A stretch of 64,000 bases of DNA from Corallincola holothuriorum (GCF_003336225.1 NZ_QPID01000001.1:310001-374000); one strand, 5' to 3'. Counted from the first letter of the stretch, positions 9,801-17,662 are shown. Notes: generated from the letters alone by a model not told the origin. A program made the numbers and translations.

Positions 9801-12800
9801 TAGTGGCTCGATGAAGGCACCGGTCACCATTAATGGTGACGGGGGAGTTTTTGAAAATGTGGTGCTGTTACCCTCCGTGACTGGTGCGTCGGCAGTGGTT
9901 ACTGTTGAGTCTCTTGATGATGAAGCCGTTAATGCAAAATTGCCGCCTATTGAAGTTGTGCCCGGCAAGGTGGCAAGGGTTGAATATAGCTTAGATGGTG
10001 CATTGTCCGTCAGCGGCGCAGAGCAGCTAAAGATAAGTGTAACGGCGTATGACGCTCACAATAATCTCGTTCCTGGCGCGAATGTGTCATCGTTTATCGA
10101 AGGAAGTATTCTTGAACTGAGTGCTGACTTAAAGACAAATGAAAGTGCAAAGGCAAATCTACTACTTACAGGTGGAGAAAGCAGTGGTCCTGGGAGTATC
10201 AGAATCACCGTAGATCAGTTTGAGCTTAATGTCCCCCTTGAAGTTCGTCCATTAACGGTTGAGTTTGTTAACACATTTGATGAAATATATCCTTCAAACT
10301 CTGCTGTTGTCACCTCTCTAATTACCACCGTAGACGGTGCGCCTGTTAAAGATGTCTATGTTGATTTCAGTACTACTTATGGCTATTTAGAAGAAGGCTA
10401 TGTAAAGACTGATAATTCAGGTATTGCTCGCATTAAATATACGGCGCCTTTATCTCCCCGCGAAGGTATCATTACTGCCCGAGTTGGTTACACATCAGGA
10501 GTAGCACACCCTATTGTCGTTAAAGACAATCCTTCAACTCCCAAGGCGGTGGAAAGTAATTACGCTTCTTTTGTCGGTGATAAAACAACTGATGGAGCGA
10601 TAAATAATGTAAGAGCGGATGGCACAGTCGTTCAAGTTGCATACAAAACCAATGACCAAGTAGCGGTTTCCGGAAAAGCAGGTGAAACAGTCATTGTCAA
10701 CTTAGGTGATGACCTCGCACCTAACCAAATGCCACTGGCCGCATATTCCATGAGCGGTTTTGATGGTGGCTCTTTAGCTGATGATACAGGGCACTATCCG
10801 CTTACAGCTGAGTATATTTCAGCTGTTAATGGCTCAAGTATGGGGGCAGGGCGAAGCCTCAAGCTGCGCGGGACATTCTCTAATGACTTCGGTGAATTTA
10901 GTAGCCGGTTAACAGCCCCTACTGTACCAGTGCTTCTTTCTGGAGAGGATTTCTCATTTAACTTTGAAATGTCTCCGAATGAGAGTGTGGGTAACTTATT
11001 AGACTTAGGGCATGGTGCACATCAAGTTAACTTACTTCCAGACTCTACTATTGAATACACAGTTACCACTGAAGATGGTGTGTTCTCTGTTACTTCTGCA
11101 CCAATAACCCTAAATAATTGGCACTCTGTCAGCGTTCAGTGGCACCGTGATACGATCAGACTCGTCGTCGGCAGTCAGGTATCTGAGCAAGCTGTTACTG
11201 GCCAACCTAAGGTCGGTGCGCCGGAAGATGAATTTGATCCCCAGCTTAGTATTGGTTTTGGTTTTGTGGGGGAGCTCAACTTCATTCGCTTCTTCGGCGG
11301 GGCATCTGCACCATTAGTTACCTTTGCTGATGGCCGGACAGTTGCAGAAGTTAGTTTTGTCGAATCAGGTTCACAGCAACTTACCATCGTCAGCACAGGT
11401 CAAATGAACAGTGCTGGCGAAAATGTACCTGTACAGCGTATTGCTCTAAAAACCCCCATTAATCGTCAATATGTATCGTTATTGTCAACGCCAGCCTTTA
11501 CATATATGGCAGGTCAAATGGTGGAGATGGACAAATCTCTACCTGCGCTGGACTTCGCTAAGGCCGATGAACGCTTTAAAAGTTTAATTGATGGTAAGTT
11601 GGCGTCGCCGTTATATAGCGAGTTTATTCCTGTTGCCCACGCTGGCTGGCTCACCGACTTTGTTTGGGATGCCGTCAATTTCTTTCTTCCCATCGAAGAT
11701 TTAAACATTGTTGTAACGCAGCTTGGGTATTTGGCAACAGATCCTGAGAAGTTCGACGCTGTTGAGCTGTTACTTTCATCAATTAACGTCATTACAGTGA
11801 TACCAGTCGCTAAGCCTTTAAAACTGGTCACAGGTCCAGCAAAAGCGGTTATGCGTCATCTGCGCAAGTTAAACCCTCGAATAGCAAAAATTATGGGCGA
11901 ATATGTGGGGGTAGTGGTCAAGCAGGCCAAAGATGGAAAGTTCGATAACTTAGCTAATTTATTACCATTCTTCCTCATAATGGTGGAAATGTTTGAGGAT
12001 GATGAAGCGCGTGCTGGCATGGAGTTCATGCTCGGCACCTTAGTGAGTGCAGACGATTTGCTCTCCTGGATGAGTTATCTTTCGTTACCTGCAGAAGGAT
12101 GGAATGGTGATGGTGAGCCGAACCCTGATGATATTGAAATCTCGTCCGTCAGCCATACTGTGCCGAGTTTATGGGGGATAGAGCAAGCCTATGCCAAAAA
12201 ACGTAGCCGGATCTCAGGCGCTATCTTAGGGAAAATGCTTGGAAAATTATCTAAGCGATTGATTGGTAAAGAGTTGAAGTCGGTACCTCAAGCGCTTAAG
12301 CATATACGTAAAGCATTATTAGACACTAAACATCCAGAGATTAGAGCCAAAATTCTCTCTCGAGATTTTGTCTCTGGTGCGGTGAGGGTGACGGTTAGAA
12401 ATGGCAGTACCGCAGTGCGTAATTTAATTCGTGGCAAAACTAATATGCGATTCTCGCCCACCATGTTTATGGCCATCACCAGTTATCTGACCTGGGAAAG
12501 CAGTTGCGGGATGTTGCTTGAAGGCGAGCCTGGCGATGCCGCAGCCCTTGGTTGTGATATGGGGCGCGATGAAGGGGATTTTGTTGGGTTAAATGAAAAC
12601 GTACGCAAAGAAATTGCCCTAATGTATGGCAAGCTGTTTGCTGATGGGGCAACAGGTGTTGGGCGTGACAAGTTTGAAGAAGAAGATCCGAATATCGATG
12701 TCGACCTTATCCCTAAATCGGCGATGGAGTTGAAACGACTTTGGGGCGGCGGACACGGTATTGCGTTTCATTTATCGCAAATTGCCTATTACCAATTGCT

Positions 12801-13587
12801 GCACCGCAGTTTAGGTGGCAAAGCGATCTTAGCTGTTGAAGCCCCCCGTGCTATTGCTTTCTTTAACGATGAAGACGATATTGGCAATTTGAAAGGCAAG
12901 TTAAGCTGTGGTCAGGGCAAGAAGTGCTTACTGAGAAAGCGGCGTTTTATCGACATTGTGTTAGATGGCGGTAAGAATGATGAAGGTGCGCCTCAAGAAC
13001 ATTGGGTAGAGCTTAAATCTTATGCCGCCCGCGGTGAAAAAGGCGCAAACAGAGCCATTGCGTCCGTAGGTAAATTGCAGCTATGGCATATGAATAAAAC
13101 GAAGGCGGGTAACTATGCCAGCAACGGCACTGGCACAGGTACCCAAGGGGTACACCGCCAGTTCAGCTTGGATCGTGTTGCAGCACATTTAGGTAAGTCT
13201 TGGAAAGCTTCAGGTATATTGTGGGAAAACCCCGACCCTTTGGTAGTAACAGATTTAAGGTTAGTCAGTGATTATGAGTGGCGTTTTCAGGCCTTTAATG
13301 TCAAAGACAAAGCCAGTGGAAAGTCAGATGTTAGCGTTAAGTTAGGTGGTGTGGGTCAGGTTAATACGGCCTGGTGGGTAGGGGCACGTCTACCGACCAA
13401 TATAACCTCTGATGTAGCTGAAGCTAACTTTGGTACCCGCAAACTGAAAGGCACAGACAGAAGTTCAGCAAGAAAGATGCGCTCTATTAATCAGGCGACC
13501 ATTGCTGCTGAGATACTTAAGTTGGGGATGGGGGACTTGCTTAAAGATTATGCGCAAGAGTATGTCGAAGAGGAGATACTGGATTGA
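6889..13587 (+). CDS. Giant secreted protein with C-terminal PD-(D/E)XK nuclease-like region; candidate polymorphic toxin
   Basis: About 2232 residues, counted from ATG 6889, which has AAGGA eight bases upstream; ATG 6880 is the alternative. A signal peptide ends near VPSYA (residue 30). Regions in order: a unique N-terminal part; a calcium-loop-like DFDADG...D..E at about 383-394; beta-rich segments; an invasin/Big_1-like Ig domain at about 1124-1206; a LamG/concanavalin-like domain at about 1281-1470; a hydrophobic helical stretch at about 1587-1700 like the pre-toxin regions of large toxins; and a soluble C-terminal 450 residues. In the last part, RFIDIVLDGG then HWVELKSY places Asp2022/Asp2026 before Glu2041-x-Lys2043, the D-ExK core of PD-(D/E)XK nucleases, followed by a QLWHMN helix. 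The nuclease call is motif-based. The stop codon overlaps the next start, and two leaderless small proteins follow. It could instead be a large adhesin with a degenerate nuclease fold. Confidence 0.7.
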   Translation: MFSCIKNYRHGLLALCAAAMLFMATVPSYASSSLDFFQTRPKVAYVFARTVVLDDNGEAILVEYNDDGSEAGVVNLPVPVSEAVIVSAAEYRAEQLKLSLFMQEHKTGLAKQARLITRANYDTEAFLAADNKTEINKPSLNGAVKSVLVRGQADLLPGANNLVLQTFTVNLAQPVTLGDNISSLALDQNGNVLDMRVGSIAPRSRFFAEDVDQTEQPGYYDRRKHTPYGGVPGIPIVNLSIYTSYALTGELGHAGYVKFLGYCSPLGMEVNGLVTATVPYSGFVHNGAAALPFFMQSYDYDYCMGVPNLGASLIGKMVEINIAAILATTAIPVGKSHFYIDVMMLSGQVNLANPDGSPVSIGDVTKYKAHSPETDPVGQAYYDFDADGVADRTELGVIKTKTNDDGEEVEFFTTALEQGQEATHQGVYLSSGSAPAGEPDFVRLADKQKNFASTGYLESISKDDLTNTDILVFRESTGELVVARRGLSDAESGNSKTGLTKDDTFYYRMAMRGGRNSLNNVGAGKKFNERYDDWATRNGFADAFKERKSNLLKPGEWVKLVVINRATGYMATQRVELKNLTQGSVVPQITLTPPNLKIWAERKYKVEQGLTAGKDRKYLIGAEGAGLTSDSEIKVFTEWFDHDGSPLPAGLAEDDGEMYGMTGRLAKIVGPDMLAAVADSDLANFPIAPGRNTQVVQVKEDGARPEHYYIHVVGTQKDENPSFEQTGAGEGALATRPAKLTPFLTPLYDEAGDDLQWLSYNQLKKEYEEAEDPADLIEPNSPTPSYAWRYRPEYQYSRFGFEVEKIRASDEDEVRVEDLLSGNHPVLTSLDELVEFLYSLNGAAAPRLAPIDGEQTMVLALGESEVELSFDDSGAVKFSESSLSHLSSLEVEDYLTMRLYLNEDAANTLWELAFDYLLIDTEYAGYDASSGETFYVSADNPAVPLSALLIGYASRDESLKQPMPLQWKLEGSGSMKAPVTINGDGGVFENVVLLPSVTGASAVVTVESLDDEAVNAKLPPIEVVPGKVARVEYSLDGALSVSGAEQLKISVTAYDAHNNLVPGANVSSFIEGSILELSADLKTNESAKANLLLTGGESSGPGSIRITVDQFELNVPLEVRPLTVEFVNTFDEIYPSNSAVVTSLITTVDGAPVKDVYVDFSTTYGYLEEGYVKTDNSGIARIKYTAPLSPREGIITARVGYTSGVAHPIVVKDNPSTPKAVESNYASFVGDKTTDGAINNVRADGTVVQVAYKTNDQVAVSGKAGETVIVNLGDDLAPNQMPLAAYSMSGFDGGSLADDTGHYPLTAEYISAVNGSSMGAGRSLKLRGTFSNDFGEFSSRLTAPTVPVLLSGEDFSFNFEMSPNESVGNLLDLGHGAHQVNLLPDSTIEYTVTTEDGVFSVTSAPITLNNWHSVSVQWHRDTIRLVVGSQVSEQAVTGQPKVGAPEDEFDPQLSIGFGFVGELNFIRFFGGASAPLVTFADGRTVAEVSFVESGSQQLTIVSTGQMNSAGENVPVQRIALKTPINRQYVSLLSTPAFTYMAGQMVEMDKSLPALDFAKADERFKSLIDGKLASPLYSEFIPVAHAGWLTDFVWDAVNFFLPIEDLNIVVTQLGYLATDPEKFDAVELLLSSINVITVIPVAKPLKLVTGPAKAVMRHLRKLNPRIAKIMGEYVGVVVKQAKDGKFDNLANLLPFFLIMVEMFEDDEARAGMEFMLGTLVSADDLLSWMSYLSLPAEGWNGDGEPNPDDIEISSVSHTVPSLWGIEQAYAKKRSRISGAILGKMLGKLSKRLIGKELKSVPQALKHIRKALLDTKHPEIRAKILSRDFVSGAVRVTVRNGSTAVRNLIRGKTNMRFSPTMFMAITSYLTWESSCGMLLEGEPGDAAALGCDMGRDEGDFVGLNENVRKEIALMYGKLFADGATGVGRDKFEEEDPNIDVDLIPKSAMELKRLWGGGHGIAFHLSQIAYYQLLHRSLGGKAILAVEAPRAIAFFNDEDDIGNLKGKLSCGQGKKCLLRKRRFIDIVLDGGKNDEGAPQEHWVELKSYAARGEKGANRAIASVGKLQLWHMNKTKAGNYASNGTGTGTQGVHRQFSLDRVAAHLGKSWKASGILWENPDPLVVTDLRLVSDYEWRFQAFNVKDKASGKSDVSVKLGGVGQVNTAWWVGARLPTNITSDVAEANFGTRKLKGTDRSSARKMRSINQATIAAEILKLGMGDLLKDYAQEYVEEEILD

Positions 13588-14507
13588 ACAGTGAATTACG
13601 CCCCGATTGGTTGGTTGCGTTAGTTAATGATCCGCAGTGGCAACAGCAACAAGAGGTTGCCTGGCAGTATATTTACGATGAGCGCAGTAAAGATGCCCCC
13701 CGTTGGGTGTTAGATGGGTTAAAACAGTGGTTTTTCACTGCGATCCCTACCGCAGAGATGATCGCGACACCGACGGTAAATCACAAAGAAAGAGTGTGGA
13801 GAGCTTTACTTGAGTATTGCCCTGTGCAGACCCCGGAAGGGCTGGTTTGGTGTATTCAAGCCTACATGCCGTCATCCTGCTATTGGGGGACTCGTTTAGG
13901 AAAGCATCAGGATCATCTTCGCATCACAGTTCAGCAAAGCTTTTTGGGGGCTATCTACAGTTATCCATGGTTGAGTGATCAAGCCTGTTTAGATCTGTTC
14001 CATTTTATCTACGGTAAGACGTTTCAAGCCGATCGCAGAATGCCATTTGATTTTGAAGGCAAAGAACGGCCTCTACTGGAGCAGAATACCCCGAATATAC
14101 TATTTAGACTTTTCTTGGATATTACAGCATGGTTAGGGGATGCGGACGAACGAGAGGTTGTTTGGTATACGGATCTGGAATTTTTATTCTCATTCCTGGA
14201 TCAGGTGTCTCCCGAGCTATTTACTGAATATGAATTTAGCGAAGAAGAGCTGCCAACATCAGACATGCACGCCAGCGGTTATCTGATTAATTTCAAAGAC
14301 TACCGAAGCCGCCGGCGTCGCTATAGAAAAATACTGCGGATGGTGGCAAACCAAGCCTGTTACCCTGACTTTCCAGAAAGCCAGCAGCGCTTTATGGCCG
14401 ACTATTATCAGCGTTTAGATACTTTGCCGGCGCACTACCAACCTGAGCTACAGGGGCTGTGGGCACGAATAAAACAAGAGGTGAAAGAAGAGCAGGAGGT
14501 AAGCTAA
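13584..14507 (+). CDS. Uncharacterised cytosolic protein, candidate immunity protein
   Basis: A 307-residue protein without signal peptide, membrane segment or lipobox, so it should stay in the cytoplasm. The TTG start at 13584 shares its last two bases with the TGA stop of the giant protein (TTGA), an overlap that implies translational coupling and matched production. The sequence is rich in aromatic residues and acidic stretches with an Arg-rich patch (YRSRRRRYRKILR) at about residues 250-262. No family is recognised. Position directly after a candidate nuclease toxin, cytosolic location and coupling make an immunity function the best guess. The alternative is an export or assembly factor for the giant protein. 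AGGAGG-type translation signals for the following gene lie in its 3' end. Confidence 0.6.
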   Translation: MNSELRPDWLVALVNDPQWQQQQEVAWQYIYDERSKDAPRWVLDGLKQWFFTAIPTAEMIATPTVNHKERVWRALLEYCPVQTPEGLVWCIQAYMPSSCYWGTRLGKHQDHLRITVQQSFLGAIYSYPWLSDQACLDLFHFIYGKTFQADRRMPFDFEGKERPLLEQNTPNILFRLFLDITAWLGDADEREVVWYTDLEFLFSFLDQVSPELFTEYEFSEEELPTSDMHASGYLINFKDYRSRRRRYRKILRMVANQACYPDFPESQQRFMADYYQRLDTLPAHYQPELQGLWARIKQEVKEEQEVS

Positions 14508-14845
14508 TGGAGTTAACTGCATCATTTACTGCTAGCCCAGCGCACACAGCGTGTTGGGAAGCGTTGCTGCAAGGATTGGAGAATGAAGAAGTCGGGGCTA
14601 TTTTTCAGGATCGCGTGCTAGCGGCTTTTGGCAAAGCCGCCGATGAAGCGTTGGATAAACTGTTGCAGTTTTATCCGCCTAGTTGCTTCATTGCGGAAGA
14701 CTGGGGCCAAGAGGGCAACCGCTTCGAATGGACGATGGCGTTACCCGGTGCTTATGACTGTTTAGCGGGCGAGCTGCAACAGTGGCTGCAGCTTTGTGGT
14801 GCCGAACAGATTGAAGTGATACCCAGCCCATTTGATGATTGCTGA
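14507..14845 (+). CDS. Small acidic protein, possible second immunity or adaptor protein
   Basis: A 112-residue acidic protein. The ATG at 14507 overlaps the TAA of the previous gene by one base (TAATG), and a strong AGGAGG lies at 14494-14499, so this start is preferred to the upstream in-frame start at 14459. No signal peptide or membrane segment. The sequence carries several Cys and Trp residues, an N-terminal helix with many Glu/Ala/Leu, and an acidic C-terminus ending in Asp-Asp-Cys. No family is recognised. Small, acidic, leaderless proteins behind nuclease toxins are typical immunity proteins, but function here rests on position only. The next gene starts four bases later. Confidence 0.55.
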   Translation: MELTASFTASPAHTACWEALLQGLENEEVGAIFQDRVLAAFGKAADEALDKLLQFYPPSCFIAEDWGQEGNRFEWTMALPGAYDCLAGELQQWLQLCGAEQIEVIPSPFDDC

Positions 14846-14848
14846 TCA

Positions 14849-15544
14849 TTGAATGGTCTTTATTCAATGATCCCTGTTTATATACAGGTTTGCCTGAGAA
14901 AAAGTGCACGTCTCTGGCTTTGTTTCTTGGCTTTTTGTCTGCTTTTTGTTGGCCTGTGTACTGTTACGCCAAAGATCCAGAGCATACTTGTCATCAGTAT
15001 GCTTTTTGTTGTGTTTGGCGGGATGTTGGTATTTCTTCTGTTACGAGATTCTGCATTATGGTGGCGCTTAGTGTGTGCGCTTTTACTGCCGTTAGCCGCT
15101 TGGGTCGTGCTGTTTATTGGCAGGGAGAAATTACTGGGGCTTTCGATTTATCAAGTGCCCACAGGCTCGATGATCCCCGCCATACCTGTGCAAAGCTTAA
15201 TTCTAGTAGATGTAACTCAGCGATCTCCGAAGCTATGCGATATCGTCAGTTTTAAACACCAAGGTATTGTGCAGGTTAAACGTTTAGTTGCTATGCCGAA
15301 TGTTACTATTGGCATCGCCGGAGACGCCCTGATTAAGGATGGCCAGCAGTGGGAGTGCGAAGGCGTGAAGAACTGGTTAGCAGATATTGCCAAACCACCC
15401 CAACGATTTGACCTAGGCAACCAACAATGGTTTTTCGTTGGTGACAACCGCCCCTACAGCACAGACAGCCGCTCGTTTGGTGCTATAAAAAGTGAGCAAA
15501 TCATCGGAGTGGTCGTTGATATTTGGACTCCTAGCGCTGACTGA
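14849..15544 (+). CDS. Type I signal peptidase (S26 family)
   Basis: A 231-residue protein with three predicted membrane segments in the first 90 residues, then an S26 catalytic domain. The catalytic Ser107 sits in VPTGSMIPAI and the general-base Lys144 in VQVKRLVAMP (numbering from TTG 14849). The conserved late box GDNRPYSTDSRSFG is present. It should cleave signal peptides at the outer face of the inner membrane. The start is uncertain: TTG 14849 or ATG 14867, neither with a clear ribosome site. It is shorter than LepB of E. coli (about 324 residues), is not beside a lep/rnc/era cluster, and closes an operon of exported proteins, so it is probably a dedicated peptidase for this system rather than the housekeeping one. 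A TraF-like specialised peptidase is the other reading. Confidence 0.85.
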   Translation: MNGLYSMIPVYIQVCLRKSARLWLCFLAFCLLFVGLCTVTPKIQSILVISMLFVVFGGMLVFLLLRDSALWWRLVCALLLPLAAWVVLFIGREKLLGLSIYQVPTGSMIPAIPVQSLILVDVTQRSPKLCDIVSFKHQGIVQVKRLVAMPNVTIGIAGDALIKDGQQWECEGVKNWLADIAKPPQRFDLGNQQWFFVGDNRPYSTDSRSFGAIKSEQIIGVVVDIWTPSAD

Positions 15545-15732
15545 TAGCTTTTTGCCACACAGGAAGTGGTGACACAATCTCTGCCCTACAAGCCCGTAAG
15601 TATAGGCGCCTAAACCAGGCCCCCCCTAAACAGCACCGTGTCAGCTACTTACTGATTTAACAATCAAAACCCCAAATCAAACCTGTTTTTTTTGCGCTGT
15701 CAGTGAGCAGTGCAGCTGACATTGCACTGACT
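15545..15732. other. Gene-free stretch with a short inverted repeat
   Basis: No convincing coding sequence was found between the signal peptidase stop and the PEP-CTERM remnant. It contains a C-run (about 15620-15628), a T-run (15686-15693) and a perfect seven-base inverted repeat GTCAGTG (15699-15705) / CACTGAC (15725-15731) immediately beyond the remnant's stop codon. The repeat may be a decayed terminator or REP-like hairpin. No clear promoter is seen. Confidence 0.4.
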
Positions 15733-15906
15733 TCAGTTTGGGATTTTGCGCCGTTTGCTGACAAGGCCTACAGCGCCAAACCTCAATAGGAGTGCGGCGG
15801 CAGATGCCGGCACGTCTTGCACAGGTATACGGTCAGACAGTACAAAAGCGTCTGGTTCGAAGAGCGGGGTGCTGGGACAGGGGACATCCACCCGATCTTG
15901 ACAGTA
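15733..15906 (-). pseudogene. C-terminal remnant of a second PEP-CTERM protein gene
   Basis: Read on the - strand this stretch encodes about 57 residues ending DVPASAAALLLRFGAVGLVSKRRK and a few more residues before TGA (15733-15735). It aligns without gaps over about 50 residues to the end of the intact PEP-CTERM protein at 17719-18600: LFEPDAFVLSDRIPVQDVPA against IFNEDAFVKSDRKPAQDVPA, followed by a hydrophobic helix and a basic tail. The frame is stopped upstream by TAG at 15907-15909 and there is no signal peptide, so only the sorting tail survives. The PEP motif itself has decayed (PASA in place of PAPAS). The copy lies in the same orientation as the intact gene, with a transposase fragment and a glycosyltransferase between them. 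Confidence 0.72.
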
Positions 15907-15954
15907 CTAGGGGCGTTCCCTAGGTTGTTTCAGTGATAAGTAAGTAAGGAAGCC

Positions 15955-16263
15955 GTGATGACTCGCCCCCGCGCAGAGCGGGTTTCACCCGCCGATACGC
16001 CCTACAACCATTGCGTTCGCCGTGCTTTCTTGTGCGGTGAAGATAAATTTACCGATACGGATTACAGCCACCGTAAGGCTTGGGTGTTAGAGCGTTTTGC
16101 TCTGTTAGATGAAGTATTCACCATTGAATTGTGTGCTTATGCAGTGATCTCTCATCACTATCATCAGGTGGCTCATCTCAACTCCAAGAAGGCTAAAAGC
16201 TTGAATGATAGTACTAAGAGATGGCTGCACTTAGTGGTTTTTCTTAGAGTTGATGAAAAATAG
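15955..16263 (+). pseudogene. Truncated RAYT/IS200-like (Y1) transposase
   Basis: The 102-residue frame begins with the typical REP-associated tyrosine transposase N-terminus: RPRAERVSPADTPYNHCVRRAFLCGED, then HRKAWVLERFALLDEVF and CAYAVISHHYHQVAH, which contains the His-x-His metal motif. The family normally reads HCVSRCVRRAFLCG; here four residues are missing, consistent with an in-frame slip between the two CV repeats. The protein stops soon after RWLHLV, about a third of the usual length, and the catalytic tyrosine region is absent. No continuation is recognisable downstream. It is taken as a non-functional relic; GTG 15955 or ATG 15958 would be the start. Confidence 0.75.
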
Positions 16264-16346
16264 TTGTGCTGTCTTTGGTGACAATTACCTCTGTCGTTTT
16301 TAAGCCATGTCACTGTGATACCGACGTTTTAATTCATTACGCCAGT

Positions 16347-17618
16347 TCATTGGCCCTTGATAATTTCTAGGAACATCTCAGACATTTCATCCGCCATCTC
16401 GTCGCTGTCGTAGCCCCGGTAATGGTTGGCAAACGCTTGGCTGTTGGCTGTTAGCTGTGGGTCCGTTAAGCCTTTGTTGATCATGGTTTGGTACTCTTCG
16501 GTGGTGCGCTTGGTGTCGCAGGCTAACGCTAAGCCTTGCTGTTGCAGTTTGTTGGCTAATACGCCTTGCTCCATATGCTCTGGTAGCATCAGTAGCGGTA
16601 CACCAGCCAGCAGCGTTTGCGCCGAAAGGTTGTGGCCACCATGACAGATCACCAGATCGGCAGCGCCCAGTTCGGTGTTTATGTCAATAGGGGTTTGGCT
16701 GAACTGTGTTAGAGGGTCGTTGCGCAGAATATTGGCCAGTTCACCGTTGTCATTCATATATACCAGCTTCTCGGCATCGCTGTTAACCAACGCCCAAACC
16801 AGCGCTGAGATATTGGGGTAGCCCGCTTTTAGATAACAGAGCAGCCTTTTTTTCGTTTTGCTATGGGCCGCGCTGGGTACCTCGGTATTGTCGCTGTTAC
16901 CTATTTGGTTTTGTGTGCCGAGCTGCTGCGAGAATAGTGGCCCCCAGTATCCGTCTTGATTTTGTCGCTGATAGTGGTCCATGTGGGGTAGGGTGTTAAG
17001 CACATCGTTATCACTGCACAAAATCTGTTGGGCGTTGGTCACTTGGGACGCGCCTGCGGCCTGCAGCACCTGGTTTATCTGTTGTGTGAGCGCCTGGTCT
17101 GCCACGATACGAGCATTGTCGTCAACGTCTGGTGCCATATCAAATGCAGGGAACGGCGTTTGCTTGGGGGGACAGCAAAATCCTGTGCCGATACCGATAT
17201 GGGGGATCGACAATAGGTGGGCCGCAATACGCGCTGTTGGCGCGTGGTCTGCGACCACCAATGAAACCTGGTGTTGTTTGAGTAGCGCTTGCCAGTCATC
17301 ACAATGTTGTTGTAGTTGCTTGCCGTCATGATAACCGGCGGCAAGTAAGGTGGCTGCATAGTTGGTGATCGGTTTTTCGGTGAATCTCTGGCCGCTATTT
17401 GAAGAAGGAGACGTTTGGCGCCAACGCGGAGCTTGTAAAACGATAGGCGTTAACTGAGCTGGCGGACAGGATTTGAAGCTTAATAGATCGTGAGGTGTTT
17501 TTACGACCAGTATGACCTGCACACCTGACTGAATGAGTCGGTCGGCTAGCATCTTTAGGCCGGTGACATGGCCTAAGCCGCCACCTAGCTCCCAACATAA
17601 TGCGATTGTATTACTCAT
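16347..17618 (-). CDS. UGT/MGT-like glycosyltransferase (GT-B fold)
   Basis: A 423-residue protein with an N-terminal GxGHVTGLKMLADRL motif typical of GT-B glycosyltransferases and, at about residues 320-350, ADLVICHGGHNLSAQTLLAGVPLLMLPEHMEQ, the nucleotide-sugar binding signature of the UGT/MGT family. It should transfer a sugar from a nucleotide donor to an unknown acceptor in the cytoplasm. No signal peptide or membrane helix. It lies downstream of, and in the same direction as, the PEP-CTERM gene, but a strong terminator hairpin at 17663-17691 separates them. Start ATG 17618. The acceptor is not predictable; cell-surface or natural-product glycosylation are both possible. Confidence 0.8.
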   Translation of the reverse strand: MSNTIALCWELGGGLGHVTGLKMLADRLIQSGVQVILVVKTPHDLLSFKSCPPAQLTPIVLQAPRWRQTSPSSNSGQRFTEKPITNYAATLLAAGYHDGKQLQQHCDDWQALLKQHQVSLVVADHAPTARIAAHLLSIPHIGIGTGFCCPPKQTPFPAFDMAPDVDDNARIVADQALTQQINQVLQAAGASQVTNAQQILCSDNDVLNTLPHMDHYQRQNQDGYWGPLFSQQLGTQNQIGNSDNTEVPSAAHSKTKKRLLCYLKAGYPNISALVWALVNSDAEKLVYMNDNGELANILRNDPLTQFSQTPIDINTELGAADLVICHGGHNLSAQTLLAGVPLLMLPEHMEQGVLANKLQQQGLALACDTKRTTEEYQTMINKGLTDPQLTANSQAFANHYRGYDSDEMADEMSEMFLEIIKGQ

Positions 17619-17662
17619 GGTTAGCTTAGTTTTTACCTTGTTATAGGGTCTGCGCCGGATAC

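Noticed and set aside
14839-15255. A 138-codon frame overlapping the signal peptidase gene
   Set aside because: It covers the signal peptidase in another frame; the S26 motifs are all in the other frame.
15536-15560. Possible terminator right after the signal peptidase gene (T-run at 15549-15553)
   Set aside because: The stem is at most a few imperfect pairs; not enough to call.
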